Shown: in pieces, positions 36,593-45,924 of the stretch | Layout of the letters: every line of letters begins with the position of its first letter | How positions within the stretch are numbered: position 1 is the first letter of the stretch | Source: Gammaproteobacteria bacterium | GTDB lineage: Bacteria > Pseudomonadota > Gammaproteobacteria > Pseudomonadales > Pseudohongiellaceae | NCBI GenBank assembly: GCA_030831125.1 | Contig: JAURLQ010000127.1 | Coordinates: 1-52,449 of the forward strand | DNA length: 52,449 nucleotides | Direction: 5' to 3' | The notes under the pieces: model-generated | What the model saw: the letters and a program-made list of their open reading frames with translations, nothing else | The model's database searches: none | Told to the model about the DNA's origin: nothing | Made by a program: the position numbers and the translations under genes

Positions 36593-37174
36593 ATGTTCAA
36601 GATACAAGCTGCAACGGCACTTCCACTGTTGTTGTGCTCATTCAGTGTTTTTGCCGAATGGTCACTTGATGAGGAGCAATCCTCTTTTTATTACGTTACC
36701 AGCAAGGCATCCGCAATTTCTGAAGTAAACAGCTTTGCCGGACTCAGTGGCGGTATCAGTGATGAGGGAGTCGCCAGCCTGGCCATTGCCCTGGCAACTG
36801 TTGATACGGCCATAGAAATACGCAATGAACGCATGAGCGAGATAGTTTTCAAGGTTGCCGAATATCCCCGGGCGCTTGTAAGTGTTGGAGTTGAAACTGC
36901 GATGATTGATGGTATGGAGCAGGGGGCTTCGATTACCGGCAACTATGATGCAGAAATAAGTCTGCATGGTATTACCCAGACAATGGGCGTTGATTTGCAG
37001 GTGCTCAAGACAGATGCTGACACCCTGCAGGTATCGCTGGCCAGGCCCCTGATTGTCAACGCTGCCAGTTTCGGCCTGGCAGAAGGTGTGGAACAACTCC
37101 GTGAAATAGCCGGACTACCGTCGATCAATCCGAATGTCGTGGTGGATTTTACGCTGGTCTACAACAGGCAATAA
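36593..37174 (+). CDS. Exported YceI-family protein
   Basis: 193 aa from ATG 36593, which has AAGGAG 8 bp upstream; an ATG 30 bp earlier lacks one. Signal peptide MFKIQAATALPLLLCSFSVFA, then the lipocalin-like YceI domain: EWSLDEEQSSFYYVTSKA, VDTAIEIRNERMSEIVF and ITGNYDAEISLHGITQTM. Some YceI relatives bind polyisoprenoids, and the family is often tied to acid or quinone stress, but the ligand here is unknown. It converges on rne through a shared terminator. Confidence 0.88.
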   Translation: MFKIQAATALPLLLCSFSVFAEWSLDEEQSSFYYVTSKASAISEVNSFAGLSGGISDEGVASLAIALATVDTAIEIRNERMSEIVFKVAEYPRALVSVGVETAMIDGMEQGASITGNYDAEISLHGITQTMGVDLQVLKTDADTLQVSLARPLIVNAASFGLAEGVEQLREIAGLPSINPNVVVDFTLVYNRQ

Positions 37175-37249
37175 GCCGAATTCGAGCAGGATCTACAAGC
37201 GTTGAATTGTGTTCAGGGAAGCCGGGCTCAATTTCAACGGAATGAAAAA

Positions 37250-37281
37250 AAAAGGCTGCATCCTCATGAATGCAGCCTTTT
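37250..37281. terminator. Bidirectional terminator between yceI and rne
   Basis: AAAAGGCTGCAT (37250-37261) pairs with ATGCAGCCTTTT (37270-37281) over 12 bp with an 8-nt loop. A-rich sequence on the left and T-rich sequence on the right provide U-tracts in both directions. Confidence 0.9.
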
Positions 37282-37317
37282 GTTGTTTTGCCTGAGCTCT
37301 TTTTACCGGGAGACTTT

Positions 37318-40083
37318 TTACCGGGAGACTTCCTGTTCCTCGTTGGCAGATTCACTGGCAGGCTGTTCCTGTGAGTTCAGCCTGTTACGCGGATCGTTGG
37401 GTGCGCGTTTGCGCTCTCTTGGCATTACAGGAATGATTTCGGGAACCTGAGATACTTCCTCTGCAACAGCTGTTTCCACAACAGACATGGCAACATCTTC
37501 AGGCTCACTGTGCGCTGGTGCAGCTTCAGACTGTGGCTGCAGTTCTTCTGGCTCGCTCTGCGGCATGTCCTGCTGTGATTGGACAGCTGTATCTTCAGAC
37601 AGCTCCTCGAAAGTAGAGGTGGAAACATCTGAATCTACTGCACTTGCAGCTTGCTGCAAATCTTCAGTTGCTGAAACAGCATCAATACCCTGACCCTGAT
37701 TGGTTTCTGCTTCAACTGGCTCCGTCAGGATTGTTTGCGTTTGTTCTGCCAATGCCTCATCCATGCCCTGCGTTACTGCTTCGGGTAGAACATTCAGTGT
37801 GGCTGGCTCGGTTATATCGGTCAGAAACGCAGTTTGCGCAAGCGTATCACCCGAACTGACTACCGTATCCTGCAGGTTCCCGGCAGCTGCAGCGATATCT
37901 TCTGCACTCTGTGCAGCCGGGATTTGCGTATGCGGCTGCTCAGGATTCTGGCTCTTGTTGCCATCAAGATTCAGGTCTTCACGATTTCCGCGTTGACGCT
38001 GACGAGGTTGTCTGCCACGTTTTTCGGCAGGTCTTCTGCCTGGCCTGGATTTGTTGTCTGTATCAGTGTTTTCCTGCACAGCATCCTGTGAGGCATTGTC
38101 CTGATCAGAAGCGACAGCAGATTCCTGCTGGCTATCCTTGCGATCAGCCCGGTCACGGTTGCGGTTACGACCGCCGCGTCTGCGACGGCTGCCTTCCTTG
38201 CGGGGCTGTTGATCCTGATCTTTCTCGGCACTTTGCTCCGGAGCTGCCGGCTGGCTTTCAGCAGCCTGCTTTGGAGGACGAGCTTCACGCTTGCGATCAC
38301 GATCGTTACGGTCACGACGCTTGCCACTGCCACGCTCATTGGTACGGGTACGGCGGCGTGGTTTCTTTTCTTCCTGTACTGTTTCCGGCTCGGGCTCTGG
38401 CTCTGATTTGAAGATGCTGAACAGACGGGCAAAGAATCCGGGCTGTTTTTCAGGCTCTTTCTCTTTCTTCGCTTGTTCCTGGACTACCGGGGGTGGGGCC
38501 GTTTTCAGGCTGGCTGTCTGGACTGCAGGGATGTCGGCAGCCACTGGCTCGCGTGGCAGGACTTCATCTGCTGCAATTTCTTCTTCAGGCTCGATATCGT
38601 AACTGCGTTCAGTGGAATCACTGCCAATATTCTGGATTTCAAAGTGCGGGGTTTCCAGCTGGACATTGGGCACAATGACTATGCGTTTGCTAGTACGACT
38701 TTCTATGGTCGCTACCTCGGCTCTTTTCTCGTTGAGCAGATAGGACGCTACCGCAATCGGAACCAGTGCGCGTACTTCGCGTGAATTGTTCTTGTTGGCT
38801 TCTTCCTGCACAAGACGCAGGATGGAAAGCGACAGCGATTCAACGTCACGGATCGTACCCTGACCATTGCAACGAGGGCATACAGTGCCGCTGGTTTCAC
38901 CCAGCGAAGGACGCAGACGCTGCCTGGACATTTCGAGCAGGCCGAAACGGGAAATACGGCCCACCTGGACCCGGGCGCGATCCATTTCCAGTGCATCACG
39001 CATACGGTCTTCAACGGCGCGCTGGTTCTTCTGCGACATCATGTCGATGAAGTCGATAACGATAAGTCCACCCATGTCACGCAAGCGCAACTGACGGGCA
39101 ATTTCATCTGCAGCTTCCAGGTTGGTCAGCAGCGCGGTTTCCTCGATATCGGCACCCTTGGTGGCACGAGAGGAGTTGATATCAATGGAGACGAGTGCCT
39201 CTGTTGGATCGATTACGATCGAGCCACCTGATGGCAGTTTTACCTCGCGCTCGAAAGCCGTTTCAATCTGGTTCTCGATCTGGAAGTGGGTAAACAAAGG
39301 TACACGCGTCTGGTGCATCTTGATGCGGCTTTCAAACTGCGGCATGACCTGTTGCACAAAAGTAAGCGCTTCGTCGTAGGCGGCATCGGTATCAAAAATC
39401 ACTTCGCCTATGTCCTGACGCAGATAGTCGCGAATTGCGCGCAGGATTACATTGCTTTCCTGGAACAGCAGGCAGGGCGCTTCATGCTCGCCGGATGCCT
39501 TGGTAATGGCCGACCAGACCTGCAGGAGATAGTTCAGGTCCCATTGCAATTCTTCTGCAGCACGGCCAACCCCTGCGGTGCGGATAATGATGCCCATGCC
39601 ATTGGGTATTTCCAATGCATCCATGGCTTCACGCAGCTCGCTACGCTCATCACCTTCGATGCGGCGGGAAATACCACCTGCACGGGGATTGTTGGGCATA
39701 AGTACAAGGTAGCGGCCTGCCAGGCTGATCATCGTGGTGAGGGCTGCACCCTTGTTGCCACGTTCTTCCTTTTCAACCTGCACTATCACTTCAGTGCCTT
39801 CTGCGATCAGCTCCTTGATATTGCCACTGCCGGCATTGGCATTCTTGCGGAAGTACTCTTTGGAGATTTCCTTCAGCGGGAGAAAGCCGTGCCTGTCAGC
39901 TCCGTAATTCACGAATGCTGCTTCAAGGCTGGGCTCAATGCGGGTGATTCGGCCTTTGTAGATATTGGCCTTTTTCTGGACACGATGACGATTTTCAATA
40001 TCGAGATCGTAGAGACGTTGCCCGTCTACGAGGGCAACACGCAACTCCTCTTTCTGGGTTGCATTAACAAGCATTCTTTTCAT
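37318..40083 (-). CDS. rne: Ribonuclease E
   Basis: 921 aa from ATG 40083 ([18 protein letters not shown], the family's start). The S1 domain covers about 38-119, the catalytic aspartates are Asp301 ([13 protein letters not shown]) and Asp344 (IVIDFIDM), and the zinc-link is CPRC (402-405). From about 530 the C-terminal half is disordered: arginine-rich blocks around 580-700 ([17 protein letters not shown] and others) fit RNA- and helicase-binding sites, an acidic Gln-rich region follows, and RAPNDPRNR near the end resembles the NDPR short motif of pseudomonad RNase E. It starts mRNA decay and matures rRNA and tRNA at the inner membrane. The last codons and stop are tandemly repeated downstream (37299-37328). 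Confidence 0.97.
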   Translation of the reverse strand: MKRMLVNATQKEELRVALVDGQRLYDLDIENRHRVQKKANIYKGRITRIEPSLEAAFVNYGADRHGFLPLKEISKEYFRKNANAGSGNIKELIAEGTEVIVQVEKEERGNKGAALTTMISLAGRYLVLMPNNPRAGGISRRIEGDERSELREAMDALEIPNGMGIIIRTAGVGRAAEELQWDLNYLLQVWSAITKASGEHEAPCLLFQESNVILRAIRDYLRQDIGEVIFDTDAAYDEALTFVQQVMPQFESRIKMHQTRVPLFTHFQIENQIETAFEREVKLPSGGSIVIDPTEALVSIDINSSRATKGADIEETALLTNLEAADEIARQLRLRDMGGLIVIDFIDMMSQKNQRAVEDRMRDALEMDRARVQVGRISRFGLLEMSRQRLRPSLGETSGTVCPRCNGQGTIRDVESLSLSILRLVQEEANKNNSREVRALVPIAVASYLLNEKRAEVATIESRTSKRIVIVPNVQLETPHFEIQNIGSDSTERSYDIEPEEEIAADEVLPREPVAADIPAVQTASLKTAPPPVVQEQAKKEKEPEKQPGFFARLFSIFKSEPEPEPETVQEEKKPRRRTRTNERGSGKRRDRNDRDRKREARPPKQAAESQPAAPEQSAEKDQDQQPRKEGSRRRRGGRNRNRDRADRKDSQQESAVASDQDNASQDAVQENTDTDNKSRPGRRPAEKRGRQPRQRQRGNREDLNLDGNKSQNPEQPHTQIPAAQSAEDIAAAAGNLQDTVVSSGDTLAQTAFLTDITEPATLNVLPEAVTQGMDEALAEQTQTILTEPVEAETNQGQGIDAVSATEDLQQAASAVDSDVSTSTFEELSEDTAVQSQQDMPQSEPEELQPQSEAAPAHSEPEDVAMSVVETAVAEEVSQVPEIIPVMPRERKRAPNDPRNRLNSQEQPASESANEEQEVSR

Positions 40084-40989
40084 AGTTACCGTTCTTCCGT
40101 TGCTGTAACGGACAGATGGCGGCACCAGCGCTCAGAAAAACCAGATTGTAGACTCTGCGATTCAGTTATCGCGAGTTACTTACCAAAGCTGTGAAAAGGG
40201 CAGGAAAAGGGTCCAGTAGGAACAGCACTGCGGCAGTAACATTACCAGGTAATGTCTGTACTGCTGCTGGCGTGTATTCACACCTGTTCGGACCAAACGG
40301 CAATAATCACCAGATGGCTCTGTAAGTCTTTATCCTGCAATACCAGTCCTGTTTATGGACGGGTTTGCCTTGTGTTCACACGCAGTACAGGGGATTGTTC
40401 CTGTAACTGCTGAATTTCTTGCTGTTTGCCGGACTCTGTCCGGGGGTACGGCCAACAACCCCATGGGGCCGGGCTCGAGAACCATGTTGCCGCTTCTGCA
40501 GTTTTTCGGTCCTGTTTTACTATCGGCTGCAGTCCACTGGCTTGCAGTGGTGCGGGTTCCAGGATTCTCTGCCTGTTGACCGTAAATTCTTTTGTTTGTT
40601 TCCAGTTGGTTAGTGTTGACTGCATTCACTGCTGCTGAGTGCAATTATGCCTGATAGCAGGGGAGTTTGATTGTCTCCTGTTATCAGCGAAGTGCTGGTG
40701 ACTTGCCTGTAACTGATTCAAGTTACAGGTGCATTGACTCTCTCTGTGCTTCCTCTGTGCTTCGCAATCCTTGACTGATCCTGATTGATCGCTACTTGAG
40801 CCTGGCAGGGTAGAAAAGGTCCCGGCAATTGGCCTGGAAGGAGAGAATGCACCACTAGTGACCATGCACTCAGGTGGGCGAATATAGCAGTAAACCCATG
40901 GTGTCTCAATCACTTATGTGCCCCTTTTCAACCCATGTCTTTGTTAGGGGTTTGCTATAATCTGCGGCTTTTGCAACACCGGAAGCCCT
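40084..40989. promoter_or_regulatory. Long rne leader / divergent rne-rluC control region
   Basis: 906 bp without a credible gene; several short overlapping frames have no recognisable content. It holds strong dyads: 40233-40264 (ACATTAC/GTAATGT under GCAGTA/TACTGC), 40534-40550 (CCACTG/CAGTGG) and 40706-40729 (CCTGTAACT/AGTTACAGG, 9 bp perfect). In enterics rne has a long structured leader by which RNase E limits its own mRNA; the first two dyads would be in such a leader here. The rne promoter itself could not be placed. Confidence 0.6.
40953..40961 (+). promoter_or_regulatory. Extended -10 promoter of rluC
   Basis: TGCTATAAT at 40953-40961 is a perfect extended -10 element 28 bp before the rluC start codon. 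No -35 box is needed or seen. Confidence 0.65.
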
Positions 40990-41943
40990 GTGTCAGAACT
41001 ATCTCCAGCCCCTTCAGAACAGTCTGCGTCCCGCGTCAGGTTCATGGAAGTCAATGAACACCAGGAAGGCCAGCGACTGGATAACTTCCTGCTTGCTCGC
41101 CTGAAGGGCGCTCCCAAGTCATTGATTTACAGAATAATCCGTAAAGGAGAGGTGAGAATTAACGGTGGTCGGGCCAAACCGGAATCGCGCCTGAAAATGG
41201 GGGACAAGGTCAGGATTCCACCCGTTCGTTTGACTGAGACAGAGGCAACACCAGCCCCCGGGGACAAACTCAGGAGCCTGCTGCAGGCATCCATTCTTTT
41301 CGAAGACGAACATCTTATAGTGCTCAACAAGCCCTCAGGCCTGGCTGTACATGCAGGCACGGGCGCTGCATTGGGCCTGATCGAGGCCATGCGGTCCATG
41401 TATCCGGAACTGGAGGCACTGGAGCTGGTACATCGGCTGGACAAAGGTACATCCGGCTGTCTGATGCTGGCAAAAACGGGAAAAGCCCGCAAGGGGGCAA
41501 TGGAAGCCTTTCGTCAGCATGCAGTAGGCAAGGTCTACCATGTGCTGGTGAGTGGACATTGGCCAGCATCCCTGAAGTTGGTGAACAAGGCCTTGCGCCG
41601 CCAACCTGAGCGAAATGGCGAAAGAAAGGTAACAGCAGACTCGAGCGGCAAGGCATCGGAAACCCGCTTTCGCATACTGCAAACATTTCCCGGTGCAACC
41701 TTGCTCGAAGCCAGACCACTGACAGGGCGTACACACCAGATCCGGGTGCATGCCGCTGAATCAGGTCATCCGGTGCTGGGCGATGACAAATATGCAACTG
41801 CGAAACACAAGGGCATCAATCGTCTGTGTCTGCACGCGGCTTCGTTGAACATGGTGCATCCGGTAACGGGGAAACCGCTCCAGGCAAGCGCAGAATACGA
41901 CGCATCCCTCAATGGCATTCTCAGGATGCTCGCAGGGGATTGA
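40990..41943 (+). CDS. rluC: 23S rRNA pseudouridine synthase RluC
   Basis: 317 aa from a GTG with GGAAG 6 bp upstream. An S4 RNA-binding domain (about 27-80, GQRLDNFLLARLKGAPKSLI) is followed by the RluA-type catalytic domain with LVHRLDKGTSG (147-157), whose Asp151 is the nucleophile, and TGRTHQIRVH. Divergent placement from rne marks it as RluC, which modifies positions 955, 2504 and 2580 of E. coli 23S rRNA. It converges on maf with a 23-bp tail-to-tail overlap, as the E. coli order rne/rluC/yceF predicts. Confidence 0.95.
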   Translation: MSELSPAPSEQSASRVRFMEVNEHQEGQRLDNFLLARLKGAPKSLIYRIIRKGEVRINGGRAKPESRLKMGDKVRIPPVRLTETEATPAPGDKLRSLLQASILFEDEHLIVLNKPSGLAVHAGTGAALGLIEAMRSMYPELEALELVHRLDKGTSGCLMLAKTGKARKGAMEAFRQHAVGKVYHVLVSGHWPASLKLVNKALRRQPERNGERKVTADSSGKASETRFRILQTFPGATLLEARPLTGRTHQIRVHAAESGHPVLGDDKYATAKHKGINRLCLHAASLNMVHPVTGKPLQASAEYDASLNGILRMLAGD

Positions 41944-42505
41944 GCCCGGCCTGTCTGAGCAGTCGGCAAAGGGAAATCAGCGGCAAACCGACCAGACTGT
42001 TGAAATCTTCCCCGGCCATCCGTTCGAATAGCGCAATACCCAATCCTTCGGCCCTGAAACTGCCTGCACAACCCAGCACATCCTCACGAGCCAGATACAC
42101 ATCGATTTCAGTTTCTGTCAGCTGCCTGAAGCCTACTTCATAGCAGTCGAGGCTCTCCAGCATCCGTCCGTCGCCGGTATTGAACAGGCACAGCCCTGTG
42201 TGGAACAGGGCAGTTTGTCCGCTGCAGGCCAACAGCTGTTCCCTGGCTTTCTGAAGGGAACCCGGTTTGCCAAGTGCCTGACCATTGAGTTCACAAACCT
42301 GGTCGCTACCGATTACAAGTGTATCCGGATGTGCTGCAGCCAGTGCCTGTGCCTTGCAGCGGGCCAGCCTGAGCGCTGTTTTGGCAGGCGCTTCGCCGGG
42401 CATGGGACTTTCGTCCACTTCGGGACTGGCACACTCGAATGGCAAGCCAAGACGCTGCAGCAAAGTACGGCGCCAGGGAGACGAGGAGGCAAGTAACAAC
42501 TTCAT
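41921..42505 (-). CDS. Maf-family nucleotide pyrophosphatase, YceF type
   Basis: 194 aa from ATG 42505; the frame opens 17 codons earlier without family support. KLLLASSSPWRRTLLQRLGLPF is the Maf N-terminus (SSSPWRR binds the triphosphate), followed by VDES, ARCKAQALA, VIGSDQVCELNGQALGKPG and the late GLPLISLCRLL. The central residues and the place beside rluC indicate the YceF subfamily, which cleaves 7-methyl-GTP and similar modified nucleotides, rather than the dTTP/UTP-specific one. Divergent from nlpD, 81 bp apart. Confidence 0.9.
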   Translation of the reverse strand: MKLLLASSSPWRRTLLQRLGLPFECASPEVDESPMPGEAPAKTALRLARCKAQALAAAHPDTLVIGSDQVCELNGQALGKPGSLQKAREQLLACSGQTALFHTGLCLFNTGDGRMLESLDCYEVGFRQLTETEIDVYLAREDVLGCAGSFRAEGLGIALFERMAGEDFNSLVGLPLISLCRLLRQAGLNPLRAS

Positions 42506-42586
42506 TTGTGTTTCCGGGGCTTGTTGTTGAAGGAATATGCTTTCATTCATTTTCAAGCAAGCAACTTTACTTCACACTATGCGCCC

Positions 42587-43510
42587 ATGCGAAACCTGAT
42601 TTTGATACTTGCTGTAATTGTGCTTGCTGCATGCAGCAGCCGCTACTCCGCACCCGTGGATCAGATAGGAGACGGACCCCGATTTCTTGGTGATGGACGC
42701 ACCCACCGGGTAAACGGTGGAGAAACACTCTACGTTATTGCGTGGATGTATGATCTGGATGTAAACGCGCTGGCGCGTGCCAACGGGCTGAGTGCTCCCT
42801 ACAGCATTTATCCAGGCCAGAGTCTGACGGTTGACTTGCGTGGCCAGAGCAGCACCATTGCGCCGCAAACGGTAACATCCGGCACCACAGCAGGGGTAAG
42901 CATCAGTCGTCCAGCCCGAAATGCCCTGCCGGCAACGGGCACTTCGACAGGGATATCGCGTACTCCTTTGCCCTCATCAACAGCTCCTGGTGGACAGGCA
43001 ACTGCACCGATACAAGGCCCGGGCACCCCCACGGGACGCATTGCAACTCCGCCATCGCTTACAACAGCCCGTGTTGAAGCACCCCGGCCTGAGCCGGTTA
43101 CAGTCAGCCCACCTGCAACACCAGTACTAGCCAACAGCGACATCAACTGGGGCTGGCCGCATGCAGGCAACATCATCGGCCGTTTCTCGGATGACAGTGT
43201 AGTGGGCAAGGGGATGGATATTGCCGGGCAGGCAGGCGATCGGGTGATGGCTGCTGCCGATGGCGAAGTTGTCTATGCCGGTGGAGGCCTGCAACGCTAT
43301 GGCAACCTGATCATTCTCAAGCACAACGATCACTTCCTGAGTGCCTATGCTCACAACAGAGTTTTGACTGTCACCGAAGGGCAGATGGTCACAAAGGGAC
43401 AGCAGATAGCAGAGCTGGGATCGAGCGGCATAGATCGCAATATGCTGCATTTTGAGATCCGCGAGGATGGCAAGCCTGTGGACCCTGCTGGCTTCATGCC
43501 AGCACGTTGA
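42587..43510 (+). CDS. nlpD: NlpD-type lipoprotein, LysM plus degenerate LytM domain
   Basis: 307 aa. Lipoprotein signal with lipobox LAAC (Cys16), a LysM peptidoglycan-binding domain (about 40-82), a Pro/Thr/Ser-rich linker to about 180, and a LytM domain to the end. The LytM zinc site is lost: GKGMD (207-211) lacks the first histidine and MLH (286-288) the second. That is what is known of NlpD, which does not cut peptidoglycan but activates the amidase AmiC at the division site. No Shine-Dalgarno sequence precedes the ATG. The rpoS gene follows 200 bp later, the usual pairing. Confidence 0.93.
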   Translation: MRNLILILAVIVLAACSSRYSAPVDQIGDGPRFLGDGRTHRVNGGETLYVIAWMYDLDVNALARANGLSAPYSIYPGQSLTVDLRGQSSTIAPQTVTSGTTAGVSISRPARNALPATGTSTGISRTPLPSSTAPGGQATAPIQGPGTPTGRIATPPSLTTARVEAPRPEPVTVSPPATPVLANSDINWGWPHAGNIIGRFSDDSVVGKGMDIAGQAGDRVMAAADGEVVYAGGGLQRYGNLIILKHNDHFLSAYAHNRVLTVTEGQMVTKGQQIAELGSSGIDRNMLHFEIREDGKPVDPAGFMPAR

Positions 43511-43549
43511 TCCTGTCGCAGTTTATTGCGCATATAAATTGTAAAAATT

Positions 43550-43578
43550 TTTCCATATTTATTTTTCTGTACTATACT
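43550..43578 (+). promoter_or_regulatory. Possible rpoS promoter
   Basis: TTTCCA (43550-43555), 17-bp spacer, TATACT (43573-43578), in a very AT-rich stretch between nlpD and rpoS. It would give a leader of about 125 nt, long enough for small-RNA control. In enterics the main promoter lies inside nlpD, so others may exist. Confidence 0.45.
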
Positions 43579-43710
43579 TTCAAAGCTGCAACGGATACGG
43601 GACAACAGTAATAACCATTGGTTTATAGTTGTAAAACCAGAAAATTCCGGCTTCTGAAACTCGCCGATATCATACAAACAATCAAAGAATTTACTGGAAT
43701 AGGAAGCGGT

Positions 43711-44820
43711 ATGACAAGTAAACCATCTTGCAAGACCCAACCCCTCCCGCACGCAGTATCACAGGCCAAACTTTCAGAAGAAGCTTGCTGTTACAAGATG
43801 CAGCTTGATACTGGAAATGACTTTGGTGATATCAACTCGATACAGGATGCTGACCCTGTTCCTGAAAACTGTACTGACACGCAGGAAACAAGAGATCCTG
43901 ATTCCAGTATCGATGAAAAAACGATTACTGGCAGTTATCCGGTTATTTCCGTCAATTCCACATCAGTTTCAGCTTCTGCGTGTGACTCTGTAGATCCTAC
44001 TACCCTGTATCTCAATGAAATCGGATTTACGCCCCTGCTGACTGCAGAGCAGGAATATCTGCTTGCCAGTGATGTCAGAAAAGGCAACCGGGACAGCAAA
44101 CACAGAATGATTGAAGCAAACCTGAGACTGGTTGTTGCCATTGCCAAGCGTTATCAGGGAAGAGGCTTGAGTCTTCTCGATCTTATAGAAGAAGGTAATC
44201 TCGGGCTGATCCGTGCTGTGGAAAAATTTGACCCGACACGAGGATTCCGCTTTTCCACTTATGCGACCTGGTGGATAAAGCAGAACATTGATCGGGGGTT
44301 GATGAACCAGGTTACAACTATCCGATTGCCCATACATGTGGTCAAGGAACAGAACGCGTGTGTGAAAACTGCAAAATCACTTTCGGAAACACTGGGCCGT
44401 GATGCTACGCATGAAGAAATTGCCAGCAGCATGAACAAACCGGTGGCAGTGGTCAGCAAACTGCTGTCTCTGGACGTAGGTACCAGTTCAACTGAACTGG
44501 TTTCTGAAGAGGGCAGCGACCTTTCCCTGTTCGATACGGTGCCGGGGAGGGAAGAACAGCAGCCAGATTCAATAGTGGAATCTGAAAATATCCAGGAGTG
44601 TATGGATCAGTGGCTCGGACGGCTTTCGTCCAAACATCGCGAAATAGTTGCCCGCCGCTTCGGGTTGCAGGGTTATGAAAGCACCACACTTGAGGAAGTG
44701 GGCAAGGAGATAGGGCTGACCAGGGAGCGTGTAAGACAACTGCAGATTGAAGCACTGGGCAAATTGAAAAAAATGCTGGAGCGGGATGGTTTTTCCGGTG
44801 ACTGTCTGAAGAAACAATAA
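43711..44820 (+). CDS. rpoS: Stationary-phase sigma factor RpoS
   Basis: 369 aa from ATG 43711 (AGGAAG 5 bp upstream). Region 1.2 begins [21 protein letters not shown] near residue 95; region 2 has [33 protein letters not shown] and [15 protein letters not shown]; region 3.0 [11 protein letters not shown] keeps the lysine contacted by the RssB adaptor; region 4 ends [17 protein letters not shown]. This is the RpoS subtype rather than RpoD. The N-terminus is some 40 residues longer than in E. coli, is rich in Ser, Thr and Asp, and contains five cysteines (7, 26, 27, 54, 91), which is unusual. It directs the general stress response. Confidence 0.96.
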   Translation: MTSKPSCKTQPLPHAVSQAKLSEEACCYKMQLDTGNDFGDINSIQDADPVPENCTDTQETRDPDSSIDEKTITGSYPVISVNSTSVSASACDSVDPTTLYLNEIGFTPLLTAEQEYLLASDVRKGNRDSKHRMIEANLRLVVAIAKRYQGRGLSLLDLIEEGNLGLIRAVEKFDPTRGFRFSTYATWWIKQNIDRGLMNQVTTIRLPIHVVKEQNACVKTAKSLSETLGRDATHEEIASSMNKPVAVVSKLLSLDVGTSSTELVSEEGSDLSLFDTVPGREEQQPDSIVESENIQECMDQWLGRLSSKHREIVARRFGLQGYESTTLEEVGKEIGLTRERVRQLQIEALGKLKKMLERDGFSGDCLKKQ

Positions 44821-44842
44821 AAACCCGGCATGAGCCGGGTTT
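44821..44842. terminator. Bidirectional terminator between rpoS and fdxA
   Basis: AAACCCGGC (44821-44829), loop ATGA, GCCGGGTTT (44834-44842), directly after the rpoS stop codon and 24 bp before the end of fdxA on the other strand. Confidence 0.9.
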
Positions 44843-44866
44843 CAACTGTAATCTTCAAGCACTTGT

Positions 44867-45202
44867 TCAGGCTGGCCAATCCCTTTCCAGGTGCTCGATC
44901 TTGTTTGGTACGCCGTCCCACTCCTCGGCATCTTCCGGTGCCGGCTTCATTTCGGTGATATTCGGCCAGCTTCGAGATAATTCATCGTTCAGTTCAATAA
45001 ACTGGATCTGGTCATCGGGCACTTCATCTTCGGCGTAGATGGCATCCACCGGGCATTCGGGTTCGCACAGGGCACAATCAATGCATTCATCGGGGTTAAT
45101 GACCAGCATGTTGGGGCCTTCGTAGAAGCAGTCCACAGGGCAGACTTCCACGCAATCGGTATGCTTGCAGCGGATGCAGTTTTCTCCAACTATAAAGGTC
45201 AT
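44867..45202 (-). CDS. fdxA: Seven-iron ferredoxin FdxA
   Basis: 111 aa, AvFdI type. Cys9, Cys17 and Cys50 should hold the 3Fe-4S cluster, and Cys21, Cys40, Cys43 and Cys46 the 4Fe-4S cluster (CVEVCPVDC and [11 protein letters not shown]); Cys12 and Cys25 match the free cysteines of that protein. The acidic C-terminal extension of about 45 residues is also typical. It carries single electrons in the cytoplasm. The neighbourhood with rpoS is shared with pseudomonads, though here fdxA faces rpoS. Confidence 0.95.
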   Translation of the reverse strand: MTFIVGENCIRCKHTDCVEVCPVDCFYEGPNMLVINPDECIDCALCEPECPVDAIYAEDEVPDDQIQFIELNDELSRSWPNITEMKPAPEDAEEWDGVPNKIEHLERDWPA

Positions 45203-45360
45203 TCTGGTTCTCCATGGTCAACAGCCCGGGCTGGATGGGGCTCCCGGCATACTGGCGCGGGATTCTAGCAGCTTCGACAGCTTTTTTTAATAAAAGGAGA
45301 GGGCAAATCAGTATAACGGACAGGTTCAGCTGTGGCGGCAGCTTGCATTAGAATAGACAC

Positions 45361-45804
45361 ATGAAACCAGTTCGTACTCCCTGCATCGGCATCTGCTCCA
45401 CCACTTCCTTCGGCGACACCATATGCCGTGGCTGCAAGCGTTTCAATACTGAAGTTATCCACTGGAATACCTATACCGAAGAGCAGAAACGTGCGGTACA
45501 GGCCCGGATCAATAAATTGACTACGCAGATCATGGAAGGTCGTTTCCGGATAGTTTCCCAACAGAAGCTTGAACAGGTATTGCAGGACCTGCGGGTTTTT
45601 TATGATCCGGACCTTTCGCCTTTTTTCTGGCTTCACCAGCTGCTGCAGAAACACCTGCATCGGCTGCATAGCCTGGAAGAGGCCGGCGTGGCCCTGCAGT
45701 TTGATTATCTGGACCGGGATGTGCGCGATGTGCTGGTAGAAATCAACAATGACCTGCACGTGCTCAGTGAGGCCCATCATGAACGGTATTTCGGAGCCCG
45801 ATAG
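45361..45804 (+). CDS. DUF1289-domain protein
   Basis: 147 aa. The first 50 residues form the DUF1289 unit: TPCIGICSTTSFGDTICRGC, with a four-cysteine cluster (CIGIC and CRGC) and the RFNTEVIHWNTYTEEQKRAV tail, probably a small metal-binding module. The remaining 95 residues are helical and unlike the minimal family, which is usually 60-90 aa. Function unknown. The gene stands alone; the 120 bp after it carry a diverged copy of the GCGC...CCCCTAC repeat. Confidence 0.8.
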   Translation: MKPVRTPCIGICSTTSFGDTICRGCKRFNTEVIHWNTYTEEQKRAVQARINKLTTQIMEGRFRIVSQQKLEQVLQDLRVFYDPDLSPFFWLHQLLQKHLHRLHSLEEAGVALQFDYLDRDVRDVLVEINNDLHVLSEAHHERYFGAR

Positions 45805-45924
45805 TAACCAGCTCGGGCCTTCCCCTATTCTAATCTGTACGCACAGGGTCGGTGCAAACTGATCCGGTAATGGTCAGATTTTCAAACAAACCAGAATCGG
45901 ATTATGGGCGCGTAAGCACACCCC

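Noticed and set aside
37911-38411. Long plus-strand frames opposite the RNase E C-terminal half
   Set aside because: Low-complexity antisense of the Arg/Gln-rich tail; no family resemblance and no ribosome site.
40330-40644. Overlapping short frames on both strands between rne and rluC
   Set aside because: Mutually overlapping, no conserved motif, and the region has strong RNA-like dyads instead.
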